Shown here piece after piece: positions 38,124 to 48,189 of a DNA stretch of 64,000 nt. The translations under genes were made by a program, and so were the position numbers. The stretch's first letter is position 1. Each line of letters opens with the position of its first letter. This stretch comes from Sinohyriopsis cumingii. Its lineage: Eukaryota > Mollusca > Bivalvia > Unionida > Unionidae. Below the pieces are notes generated by a model that was not told the origin of the DNA, ran no database searches, and saw nothing but the letters and a program-made list of their open reading frames with translations. Location of the stretch: assembly GCA_028554795.2 (NCBI GenBank), contig CM068835.1, positions 31,168,311 through 31,232,310 of the forward strand, read 5' to 3'.

Positions 38124-38126
38124 GCC
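38124..38126 (-). promoter_or_regulatory. Non-canonical GC splice donor
   Basis: The distal first coding exon ends AAAGCAG|GCAAGTC. The intron would start with GC at 38125-38124 inside AG|GCAAGT, the strong consensus of GC-AG introns. The GT in the paralogous position of the proximal exon is 19096-19095. No GT donor in the right phase lies nearby, because the frame stops 24 bases later. Confidence 0.75.
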
Positions 38127-38387
38127 TGCTTTTAAAGAGACTTCAGGGTCATCCTTTGCATAATGTTCTCTCATCTTAACATAGACTATCCCGAAAGTGT
38201 TGATGATGCCAAACACTGTACCATTGGCCCAAAGGGAAGTCAGACAGACCATCCAACCCCAACCACCATCTGGCGGAATGAGCTCATCTAAAGGGGTTGC
38301 CACTGAGCTCTTCTTTCTGATTTCTCCATTTTCCTTAAGAGGCTGTTTAGCTTCATTGTCAGATTTAATGCTACCATCTTTTGCCAT
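38126..38387 (-). CDS. SLC16A10-like: SLC16 transporter, distal alternative first coding exon
   Basis: Codes for 87 residues plus one base: a 36-residue hydrophilic start (MAKDGSIKSD...), then IPPDGGWGWMV, TM1 (CLTSLWANGTVFGIINTFGI) and VYVKMREHYAKDDPEVSLKA. The ATG is supported by an in-frame TGA 13-15 bases upstream. The acceptor CTTATCTTCCAG ends at 38414, so this is an internal exon with about 26 bases of 5' UTR, and a further upstream non-coding exon is implied. It ends in phase 1, like the proximal copy. LWANGTVFG is closer to the MCT10 pattern MWCNGSVFG (as I recall it) than the proximal LIVNGTVMG, so this may be the ancestral version. Confidence 0.88.
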
Positions 38388-38430
38388 CTCGATCCTAAGT
38401 CATCCAGTTCAACCTGGAAGATAAGGTCCA

Positions 38431-39274
38431 ATAAAGATGTCAGAAGAATAATTATTTGTATGGAAACATCCAGTAAAGATATGTCAGATGAATAATTGGC
38501 TGAATGGAAACATAAGATATGTCAGATGAATAATTGGCTGAAGGCAAACATAAGATATGTCAGATGAATAATTGGCTGAATGGAAACATAAGATATGTCA
38601 GATGAATAATTGGCTGTATGAAACCATAAGATAAGTCAGATGAATAATTGGCTGTATGGAAACATAAGATATGTCAGATGGATAATTGGCTGTATGGAAA
38701 CATAAGATATGTCAGATGAATAATTGGCTGTATGGAAACATAAGATATGTCAGATGAATAATTGGCTGAAGGCAAACATAAGATATGTCAGATGAATAAT
38801 TGGCTGAATGGAAACATAAGATATGTCAGATGAATAATTGGCTGTATGAAACCATAAGATAAGTCAGATGAATAATTGGCTGTATGGAAACATAAGATAT
38901 GTCAGATGGATAATTGGCTGTATGGAAACATAAGATATGTCAGATGAATAATTGGCTGTATGGAAACATAAGATACGTCAGATGAATAATTGGCTGTATG
39001 GAAACATAAGATATATCAGATGAATAATTGGCTGTATGGAAACATAAGATATGTCAGATGAATAATTGGCTGTAGGAAACCATAAGATATGTCAGATGAA
39101 CAATTGGCTGTATGGAAACATAAGATACGTCAGATGAATAATTGGCTGAATGGAAACATAAGATATGTCAGATGAATAATTGGCTGTAGGGAAACATAAG
39201 ATATGTCAGATGAATAATTGGCTGAATGGAAACATAAGATATGTCAGATGAATAATTGGCTGTAGGGAAACATA
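38431..39274. repeat. Minisatellite, 38 bp unit, 21 copies plus one degenerate
   Basis: Units of ATAAGATATGTCAGATGAAT plus AATTGGCTGTATGGAAAC. A marker variant (CTGAAGGCAAAC) at 38540 and 38768 is 228 bases apart, exactly six units, and the intervening unit variants repeat in the same order: a higher-order duplication. The first, degenerate unit ends 16 bases from the acceptor of the distal first coding exon. On the gene strand each unit contains CATCTGAC and, 22 bases on, TTTCCATACAG. Confidence 0.95.
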
Positions 39275-39419
39275 ATAGTTGTAGCATAAGTTGACCTCAC
39301 CAGTCTATGTTCTGAAGATATATTACTTTAAAGTTAATATATAAATTACTTTGTACAACAGTTTTCAAACTGTATTTGAGATATGATATTGCATTCACTG
39401 TTAAAGGGTTTCATACATG

Positions 39420-40830
39420 TTATAACATGCTCAGTATAAATGCTAGAGATCTGTAAACATGCTGAGAGTGGATAAAAATGCTGGAGAATTTTACCCCATG
39501 CTTTCATAACTCAGCCTTGTTTTACAGTGGTAGGCTGAAACTGAAAGGTAGAAGGTGGGTCATTATTCAACACAGTACAAATGTTGTATCTGTCATGGTG
39601 GAGGCAGCTACGTTGAGAAATCAGTAGGTAGAGCAAACAAACTATTTGGCTACATATTTAATGATTGCTTTTCAAAAGACACCAAATACAAATTGAAAAA
39701 TATCCTGATAACCATTGCTGCACTTTATATATACCAAGCAAAGACATCCTAATATCATAATTCTGTTTTGAATAGAAATTCTGACATGCATGTTTGTGTT
39801 CCCATGTCAAAACTAAACCTTTAATTTCTCAATAATGACTTGTCTAGAAGCTGATTTGTTAACATGTAAGTGATTGCTACATCTATGATCACATCTGGTT
39901 AGATATTATAGGGCTAAATTTAGTTATTTCAGGTGCTATGGTATTTATATAGATTTTAGAAGAGAAGATATATTTGTGTATACATTTTCAAATTCTCTCC
40001 ATAATTTTAATAACAGTATGTCTATGAAAGAGGAGTAGATCTACATTCGCTGTTAATGTAGAGGCTGAGATTTGGGGGAATACAATGTTATCAGCAGCTA
40101 TTCAAATGCAATGGTGTCAATTTAAAGTGCTGAGAAACTGAACCAAAGAAGTCAGTATGACAGTTGGATTATGTGTTCGTAAAGCTAATTAAAATCAATT
40201 ATAGCAAGTTTGCCTTAATACTTAAACATTAAAATTTGTGACCAGTTGAAGGGAAATTTGAATCTCTTTTAGTAGGTATAAAGTGCTTAAAATAGAGTTG
40301 GGTAGTTACAGTTTATTTTTTAATTAACTTGCTCAAAAGGATAAAGTTTACCAGTAATTTCCTACTCAAAATAATATTTTTGGAAATTCTGATGTACAGT
40401 ATCAGTGGGAAAAGAGTGTGTATGGAGAGTATTAATATGGCTTTATTTTGGATTATATAATTTAGATTCTGTGCATTTTGATATGTAGATAAAGGGTCTG
40501 CACCTAACCAGACCAGACCTTTAGTTCTAGAAAAGGTCTTCAGGGAATGCTCTCTCTGAAGTCTGCTAGGATTGTTTAAAAAGCCAGATCAAACATAGTA
40601 CAGCCTGGGAGTCAGCATGAAGAACTAGAGGTATCAGAGTTCCATTAAATGTAGAAAAGAAAAACCCTCTTGCTTGTGACTGATTCCCCATAGCACAGTT
40701 ACATCAATTAGGTGCTGCTACATAGAGCCCAACCTGAGAAACAAAGGATTTTTATGTGCATTGGGCATTTTGGGGTGGGTTAGCTGTAAAGATTCTGCTT
40801 AAGTACTTTTGAAGCAGAAACTTTCTTGAA
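39420..40830 (+). repeat. Dispersed repeat D1, long copy
   Basis: Shares ordered words with 60690-61440: GGCAGCTACGTTGAGAAATC versus GACAGCTACATTGGGGAATT, then GGTAGAGC(A/C)AACAAAC, ACATATTTA, GACATCCT(A/G)ATATCATA, GACTTGTCTAGAAGCTGATT and GCTGTAAAGATTCTGCTT. This copy is longer in the middle. Same orientation in both. Class unknown; no long frame. Confidence 0.55.
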
Positions 40831-41324
40831 CTGTGGATTAATGTGACTATGTAGATGACACAGTAAAAGTTAAATCTCACTAACTGTTTTAATATACAAC
40901 TCCAAAAATGATCTTTGAAATAACTGAAAAATTACATGGCTCAACTGGGAAAGTAGATTCATGTCTGGTTGATATTGTAAAGGCTATAAGCTCATTTTCT
41001 TTGCAAAAGAAAGATATTAATTTTAGAGATAAATGTAACAATGCTTGACATGACCTCAAGGCTTTTTGCAAACATTTTTGCCCTCTGATCAGCTGTATGC
41101 TGGTAATTATCTCTCATTTACTCATCACTGTGACATACATACAATGCCTTCAAGGAAACTTTCTGGCGATATTTTCCACACTTATATAATTTTTTAATCA
41201 TTGAACAATAACAGTAATTGTACATTAGAACATAGATTAAGACTGAGTTTGAAAATCGTCTGGCAGTTCTGGTAAACCTTCAGCACTGCAAATTTGCCTT
41301 TTGATAACTGTATTTAAATATTTA
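40831..41324. other. Non-coding, nothing recognised
   Basis: AT-rich sequence leading into the 34-bp array; no supported feature. Confidence 0.4.
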
Positions 41325-42265
41325 TCAAATGCCCTTGCCATCATGAAATGTTACTTCAAAGTAATTACCTGCCATCATGAACTGTTACTTCAAAGTAATT
41401 ACCTGCCAGCTAAAACTGTTATTTTGAAGTAATTACCTGCCAGCATGAACTGTTACCTCAAAGTAATTACCTGCTAGCAAGCACTGATACTTCAAAGCAA
41501 TTACCTGCCTGCATGAACTGTTACTTTGAAGTGATTACCTGCCAGCATGAATTTTTACATCAAATTACCTGCCAGCATAAGCTGTTACTTCAAAGTAATT
41601 ACCTGTCATCAGCATGAACTGTTACTTTGAAGTAATTACCTGCCAGCATGAACTGCTACTTTGAAGCAACTACCTGCCAGCATAAACTTTTATTTTGAAG
41701 TAATTACCTGCCTGCATAAACTGTTATTTTGAAGTAATTACCTGCCAGCATAAGCTGTTACTTCAAAGTAATTACCTGTCATCAGCATGAACTGTTACTT
41801 TGAAGTAAATACCTGTCAGCATGAACTGTTACTTCAAATGAATTACCTGCCAGCATGAACTGTTATTTTGAAGTAACTACCTGCCAGCATAAACTGTTAT
41901 TTTGAAGTAATTACCTGCCTGCATAAACTGTTATTCTGAAGTAATTACCTGCCAGCATGAACTGTTGCTTCAAAGTAATTACCTGCCAGAATGCACTGAT
42001 ACTTCAAAGCAATTACCTGCCTATATGAACTGTTACTTTGAAGTAATTACTTGCCAGCAATTTTTTTTACATCAAATTACCTGCCAGCATAAACAGTTAC
42101 TTTGAAGTAATTACCTGTCAGCATGAACTGTTACTTCAAAGTAATTATCTGCCAGCATGAACTGTTACTTTGAAGTAATTACCTGCCAACACAAACTCTT
42201 ACTTTCAGATAATTACCTTTTCTAACATACCACTTGCCAGCATGAACTGTTACTTTGGACTAAAT
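41325..42265. repeat. Minisatellite, 34 bp unit, ~27 copies
   Basis: Units of GCCAGCATGAACTGTTACTT plus TGAAGTAATTACCT. The core exists in two forms of about equal number, ACTTTGAAGT and ACTTCAAAGT, exact reverse complements of each other; no copy has ACTTCGAAGT. A few units are shortened (ACATCAAATTACC) or extended (GTCATCAGCATG). Confidence 0.93.
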
Positions 42266-42469
42266 ATGGGCATGATACATATAAAAAATTGAAAGGAGTG
42301 TTTCAATGACATAGCAAGAAATTCTCCCCATGCCAACCCCCATCCCATCCCCATTACAGCAATTAATTTTGGGGTCATAACAAGAATCACTCAAAGGACT
42401 GATGCTCTACTGGGTGAATAAAATGTCCAAGAATTCAAGACGAAACCATGTAATCCTTTCTCTGATATT

Positions 42470-43237
42470 CTTCAGTAATAACAAGATGATAAATTGGCTG
42501 TTGTGGTGTACATATGCGTAGTCAGATTGGTATAATTTTCCTTTCAGATAAAGTATACATCATGAGAAGTCTTTCTGTGAAATCCTGAATCATAATGATC
42601 ATCCATTCTGAGGGAGTAGTGAAAACAAAATTTTCAAGGTACCATTTTCATTCTGAAGAAAGATAGTTAAGATAATAAGTCTATTAGTAAAAAAAAACAT
42701 CCATTTGGAAAGAGCAGACATAAGTATATTTTCAAGAAAGCAGGGTTAGTATTTATCATTTAGGACTAGCTTAGGACACCATAAGAACTCTGGTGATGAA
42801 AACCAAACATCAAAAGGACTAAAAGAAGAAGTGAAAACAAGATTTGTACGATGGCCATCTAATGGACATCGGATCAGCACCATTTTAATTTAAGATCAAC
42901 AATGCAATAAAAGAAGTCTATTAGTGAACACCCCAAGCAAATATAATCTTTCATTCAGGATTAGTAATAATAAATTTTCAAACTGGCCACTATGGGAGTT
43001 GCACCAGACAATAGATAGGCCCCATTTCATTAAGGACTAACTATACATCATAAGACATTTTTCTGTGATGACCCCATGTCTGTATGACTTTCATTTAGGC
43101 CCCTTCATTACATAATAAGATGTCTTTCAGTGATGCTTCATGTTCATATATGACCATTATTTCAGGAATAATAGTGATAATAATAGTGACATTGTCAATA
43201 TAACTGATGTGGTGGGCATATTGGATCTATAGACATC

Positions 43238-43269
<32 letters not shown>

Positions 43270-43870
43270 GACTTTGTATAGTGCCTAATCTTTAGAAGCT
43301 CTAAGCGCTTTACAACATTAGACAGCACCTATAAGATAAAAAATATATAATAATATTATTACAAAAACAAACACCATGAAATTAGAAAAACATTAAAAAG
43401 TAAAAAACATGCTGAGAATATTTCAGGTAGGAAACATTTTTAGGTCTTAAGTTTGTTCTTGCAGTCGAAATAAGTGAGTTTTGAGAGCCCTCTTGAATTT
43501 GATCACTGTATCTTTGTGTCTAAATTCAGTGGGCAATTCATTCCACGTTGCATCATAACAAGCCTTTTACTGAAAACATTGCATTGATATAACTATCCAT
43601 TCAGAAGGAGGAACAATAAAAAGATGTTCAAAATGGGCATTTTATGAAGGCCATATTAGATGTCAAATTGACACCATTTTCATGGCAGACTAACTGGAGA
43701 GCATTAAAATGATTTCAAGATGGCGGCCTAACTGGAGATCAGATCGGCACTGATTTTATTAAAACCATGAGGACAACACAAGAAATATTTTAGTGATATA
43801 AGCATTCAGTTAGGATGAGTAGTGATGTGGCAGCTAATACCAGACATCCAGACAGCAAAAGAAGTCTGTC
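42470..43870 (+). repeat. AAGATGGC-type array, diverged, interrupted by a LINE
   Basis: Many decayed units (for example ATAAGAAGTC, CACCATTTTAATTTAAGATC, GATGGCGGCC near 43721). A 5'-truncated LINE (43241-43550) splits one unit at CATCATAA. Confidence 0.65.
43241..43550 (-). mobile_element. 5'-truncated LINE, same family as 32970-34962
   Basis: About 310 bases matching the 3' end of the LINE at 33.0 kb: (ATT)n tail, GACTTTGTA-AGCTCTAAGC-CTTTACAACATTAGACA words, and the C-terminal coding segment up to TGGGCAATTCATTCCACG. Flanked by CATCATAA (43234-43241) and CATCATAA (43551-43558), an approximately 8-base target duplication, in the same orientation as the longer copy. Confidence 0.85.
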
Positions 43871-43904
43871 AGTGAGACATCATCATGATACAACCATCCC
43901 TTCA

Positions 43905-44240
43905 CACAACACAGTCATTCTGTATTAGACAAAAAAGTCATTCTGTATAAGACAACACATTCATTATGTATATGACAACACATTCATTCTGTACATGACA
44001 ACAATCCTTTTGTGTAAGACAACACATTCATTCTATACTTATAAGACAAAACAGTTATTCTGTATAAGGCAACACATTCATTCTGTATATGACAACAATC
44101 ATTCTGTATAAAACACAGTCATTCTGTATAAGACAACACAGTCATTCTCTCTAAGACAACACAGTCATTCTCTATAAGACAAAACAGTCATTCTGTATAT
44201 GACAACACATTCATTCTATGTAAGACAACAGTCATTCCGT
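43905..44240. repeat. Minisatellite, ~23 bp unit, ~14 copies
   Basis: Units of CATTCTGTATAAGACAACAC plus ATT or AGT, with indels. Confidence 0.88.
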
Positions 44241-44479
44241 ACAACATAAACTACACATAATACTTTAACATACTATATTGCTTCATGATTGTTCAAAGTG
44301 AAAGCATTTGATTTCAAAATAATGATAACATCATACTGGAGTTAAAAAGATGACACAGTGTCATGCATATTGTTTAAATTGTGTCTATAAATTCTTGTGG
44401 TTTATCTATGTAATCTGGTGTATATCATATTCAACAATGTTAAACCATGACTGAACTGGGTCTCACATTTATTTGCATG

Positions 44480-44542
44480 TCATGTATGTATGTATGTATG
44501 TATGTATGTATGTATGTATGTCTGTATGTATGTATGTATACA
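44480..44542. repeat. (ATGT)n microsatellite
   Basis: About 15 ATGT tetramers with one C substitution (GTCTGTATG). Confidence 0.97.
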
Positions 44543-44884
44543 AGAAAGTGATTACAGTACAACATTTGGATATGGATTTGCATGAATTATAAGTGGTGAA
44601 CTACTGCCATTTAAAGCTAATTCGACTGAGTTGGACACAGATCAAGGTGTAGATCTATTTACTATTTCACTGTTCATGAACTCGATTACATTCAAACATG
44701 ATTTTGCATAAACAACCTGTGGGTTTCAATTATCATCTGACAGAATTTAATCATCGACAATTCTCTAAAGGCTCTAGGTTCAATATTATGAGGATTTTAC
44801 AGAACAATACAAACAAGCAATATCACTGACACTATGCAATTTATGTTAAGCTCATGTTCAGGCTATGGTAATTATATCACTGAT

Positions 44885-44980
44885 TGTATAATAATACTAA
44901 TAATAATACTTTATTTATAACAGGTTGATCATTAGCCAAGGACTATTCTTCCCCTGAGGCTCTCTTAAGGAGAGTATAAC
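44885..44980 (-). mobile_element. Probable LINE 3' tail fragment
   Basis: Reverse complement ends in GTTATAAATAAAGTATTATT followed by ATT-type triplets, a form typical of CR1/L2-type LINE 3' ends. No coding part remains, and it directly precedes the 41-bp array. Confidence 0.35.
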
Positions 44981-44989
44981 AATGTGAAT

Positions 44990-45785
44990 TATCAATAATA
45001 CCATAACGCAAAGGTAATTATATCTCACTGATTGTAATTTTGTCATAACACAAGGGAAAATTTTAAACTATGTATCACTGATTGTAATTTTGTCATAACA
45101 GAAAGGTAATGCCATAACACAAAGGTAATTATATATCATTGACTGTAATTTACCATAACACCAAGGTAATTATATATCATTGATTGTAATTTGCCATAAC
45201 ACAAAGGTAATTATATATCGATGATTGTAATTTGCTATATAACACAAAGGTAATTATACATCATTGATTGCAATTTGCCATAACACAAAGGTAATTATAC
45301 ATCATTGATTGTAATTTGCAATAACACAAAGGTAATTATACATTACAGATTGTAATTTGCCATAATACAAAGGTGATTATACATCACTGATTGTAATCTG
45401 CAATAACACAAAGGTAATTATACATCATTGATTGTAATTTACCATAGCACAAAGGTAATTATACATCATTGATTATAATTTGCCATAACACAAAGGTAAT
45501 TATACATCACTGATTGCAGTTTGCAATAGCACAAAGGTTATTATACATCATTGACTGCAATAACACAAAGGTAATTATACATCATTGATTGTAATTTGCA
45601 ATAACACAAAGGTAATTATACATCATTGATTGTAATTTGCCATAACACAAAGGTGATTATACATCATTGATTGTAATTTGCCATAATACAAAGGTAATTA
45701 TACATTATTGATATTGATTGTAATTTGCAATAACACAAAGGTAATTATACATCATTTATTGCATTTTACAATAACACAAAGTTTC
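44990..45785. repeat. Minisatellite, ~41 bp unit, ~19 copies
   Basis: Units of AACACAAAGGTAATTATACA plus TCATTGATTGTAATTTGCCAT, with some units missing TTTGC-type segments. Evenly diverged. Confidence 0.92.
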
Positions 45786-46006
45786 AGCTCATCATTTAAA
45801 TAATGACATCAACATCTCTAGGTTCGTTAACTAATGAAATCCTCAACTTGCATATGCATTCAAACCCAAAAACAACTTCTCAATTATAACTGCCATATTC
45901 TGCAAACTATTAATTCAATAAACTATTAATGTTGAGCAACAACTAGTCTTAATAAATGAGCTGCAACTCATAAACATTTTGCATGTTACTCTGTCTCTTC
46001 ATTACC

Positions 46007-46145
46007 GTCTACACTCACTTATAACATGAGTCCAACTGCAAAGTGCACAGACCCAGACCTGCTATTGCATTATGTGCCAGCAGATCCTAGTCTGTGCAGT
46101 TTGTCAGGAGTAATCAGTAGAACAAACAACACAGGAGAAATCAAG
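46007..46145. mobile_element. Palindromic MITE (family M1), half copy
   Basis: CTACACTCACTTATAACATG, AGTCCAACTGCAAAGTGCAC, GACCCAGACCTGC, ATTATGTGCCAGCAGATC and TGTGCAGTTTGTCAGGAG match the left arm and centre of the 14.2-kb copy. The right arm is missing. Confidence 0.6.
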
Positions 46146-46965
46146 TAGACCATATTATTTCCAGCATACACCAATGTCTTCAACTCAAATCCAAGTAAAC
46201 ATGTTTTTTCAAAAAGACATTAGTCCACTTAGTCAAGTAGGTCAATAATCCTACCTTCAATTATGGACAAAGGCCAATCACGCAACACAAATTAAATATA
46301 CATAACATGCAAGGCATCCACAAAGTTTTGTCAAGGAATTTATTCTATAAGCAAAGTTATTCTGCAAAATCCATTTTTCTTTGGACCACAATGATGCCAA
46401 CAATTAATGTCGAAATAAATAGGGCTCTTCCATTCCATACCTTAAGTGCAAGTGTACTCCACAAAATTTGGTCACTGCATGATTAAGAACTAAAGTCATT
46501 AAGCAAACTTGATTTTTATTCTTTTTTCAGTCATAGTTGCCTTGACCCATGAACACATAACCTAAAATTAACAGATTTCTTTCTCAACCAACATGGAAGT
46601 CATCTACAAACTTTGATGAAGGCACGTGGACAAGAACTGACACTTTTGTGTGCAAAACCATATTTCTTTTTTTTTATACAGACAGTGACCTTAGCCTTTA
46701 ACATTCCAAAACAATATTGATAAACTTCTTCCTTACCTGAAGTGCAAGCCACCTACAAAGTCTAGTCCATGTCACTGATGTTGAGCCATCTGAGTAAGTC
46801 AAAGATCAAATGCACACACAATTTTAACAGCAAAATACTTTCTGACTACACAATATATGCAATGATAACAGAAACACCACAAATGTGAATTTGTCTTTAC
46901 TGCCTCTGGATCACTGGCTGGGGAGTGGGATGAATACTGCAAAACAGAATATTTTCTTTGCATAT
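46146..46965. other. Dispersed-repeat remnant resembling 31.9-32.35 kb
   Basis: Carries GATTTCTTTCTCAACCAACA, CTTCTTCCTTACCTGAAGTG and CAAGCCACCTACAAAGTCT words similar to the 32-kb segment; old and without boundaries I can place. No gene. Confidence 0.35.
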
Positions 46966-46969
46966 ATTA

Positions 46970-47300
46970 ATAGCAGATACATTTCATCGTGTGGTATGAA
47001 AAGACACGACACCTTAACAGGTGGCAAAGTAACAAGATAACAAATATCGGTTTTTGTACCACAAGATGAAATACATCCAGTATTTACCCATGAAAAGAAA
47101 ATTTACTTTTTATTTTATACCAAATCTGCTCTCGAATCAAAGTTTATAGGATTAAACTCTTTCTTTGGCATACACACTCACCCCTCACCTCTTTTGTTTA
47201 AATTCACCTCACTTACAATCCTTTTTGTTGGCTGATTGTATAAATATCCGTGGCTTAAGAGAGAGGTAGGATTGGGATGACCTTAACTATTGCATTAAAA
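46970..47300 (+). mobile_element. Foldback/MITE-like dispersed repeat, copy 2
   Basis: ATACATTTCATCGTGTGGTA...AACAGGTGGCAAAG is followed by its imperfect inverse (TTTTTGTACCACAAGATGAA) and the same 3' flank as copy 1 at 4.0-4.3 kb (AAATTCACCTCACTT, TTGGCTGAT, GGGATGACCT). Here the left arm is single-copy. A different minisatellite starts about 60 bases beyond. Confidence 0.6.
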
Positions 47301-47359
47301 TTTAGTTTTTGGGGGGCTACAAGTAATCTGAATGATGTAATACTTACCTGCTGCTATTG

Positions 47360-47745
47360 CATAACTGGTAATTATCCTGGAGGAAAATATCCTGATTGTA
47401 TGACAAGAATTGGTCCTCCCATTAAGGTGGTAATTTTCTGGGAGAAAAATACCCTGATTGTATGACAAGAATTGGTCCTCCCGTTAAACTGGTAATTATC
47501 TGGGAGGAAAATACCCTGATTGTATGACAAGAATTGGTCCTCCCATTAAGGTGGTAATTATCTGGGAGGAAAATACCCTGATTGTATGACAAGAATTGGT
47601 CCGCCCATTAAACTGGTAATTATCTGGGAGGAAAATACCCTGATTGTATGACAAGAATTGGTCCTCCCATTAAACTGGTAATTATCTGGGAGGAAAATAC
47701 CCTGACTGTATGACAAGAATTGGTCCTCCCATTAAGGTGAAGCAT
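47360..47745. repeat. Minisatellite, 62 bp unit, ~6 copies, hairpin in each unit
   Basis: Units contain GGTAATTATCTGGGAGGAAA, ATACCCTGATTGTATGACAA and GAATTGGTCCTCCCATTAA. TGGGAGGA and TCCTCCCA in each unit form a perfect 8-base inverted repeat about 30 bases apart. Copies are nearly identical, so the expansion is recent. Confidence 0.93.
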
Positions 47746-48189
47746 AAGATTTTAGAACACAAGGTCCTTAGGATAGTCCACCCCACAGGTTTCTCATCCA
47801 TGTGCACTGTCCATAATTCTTTTCTGGATGCATCCTAAACTACTGGGACACCAGTGTGGTGCAGGAGGATGGGATCTGGCATTAGCAACACGTAAGCATT
47901 AGACCCATGAAATTAGTTTTATACACAAGTAATCTAAAACTTGTAGCTTTGCATAGTGGAATTTGATAGTTTGATGGGAGGTTGATGATCCCACAGCTGT
48001 GTGGAATCCACTTTGTTCATTTTTTGAGCTACAACAATCATATCAAAGGAAAATATGCTTTAACTTCGGTAAGTTAACAAGCAAAGGTAGAAGAAAGAGA
48101 CAGTAATATGAGATCACCAAAATGTGGCTTTCTGCATATCCTCCAGACAAAAATGAACTGAGCAGTGGATATCGTTACTTATGAAGTAC

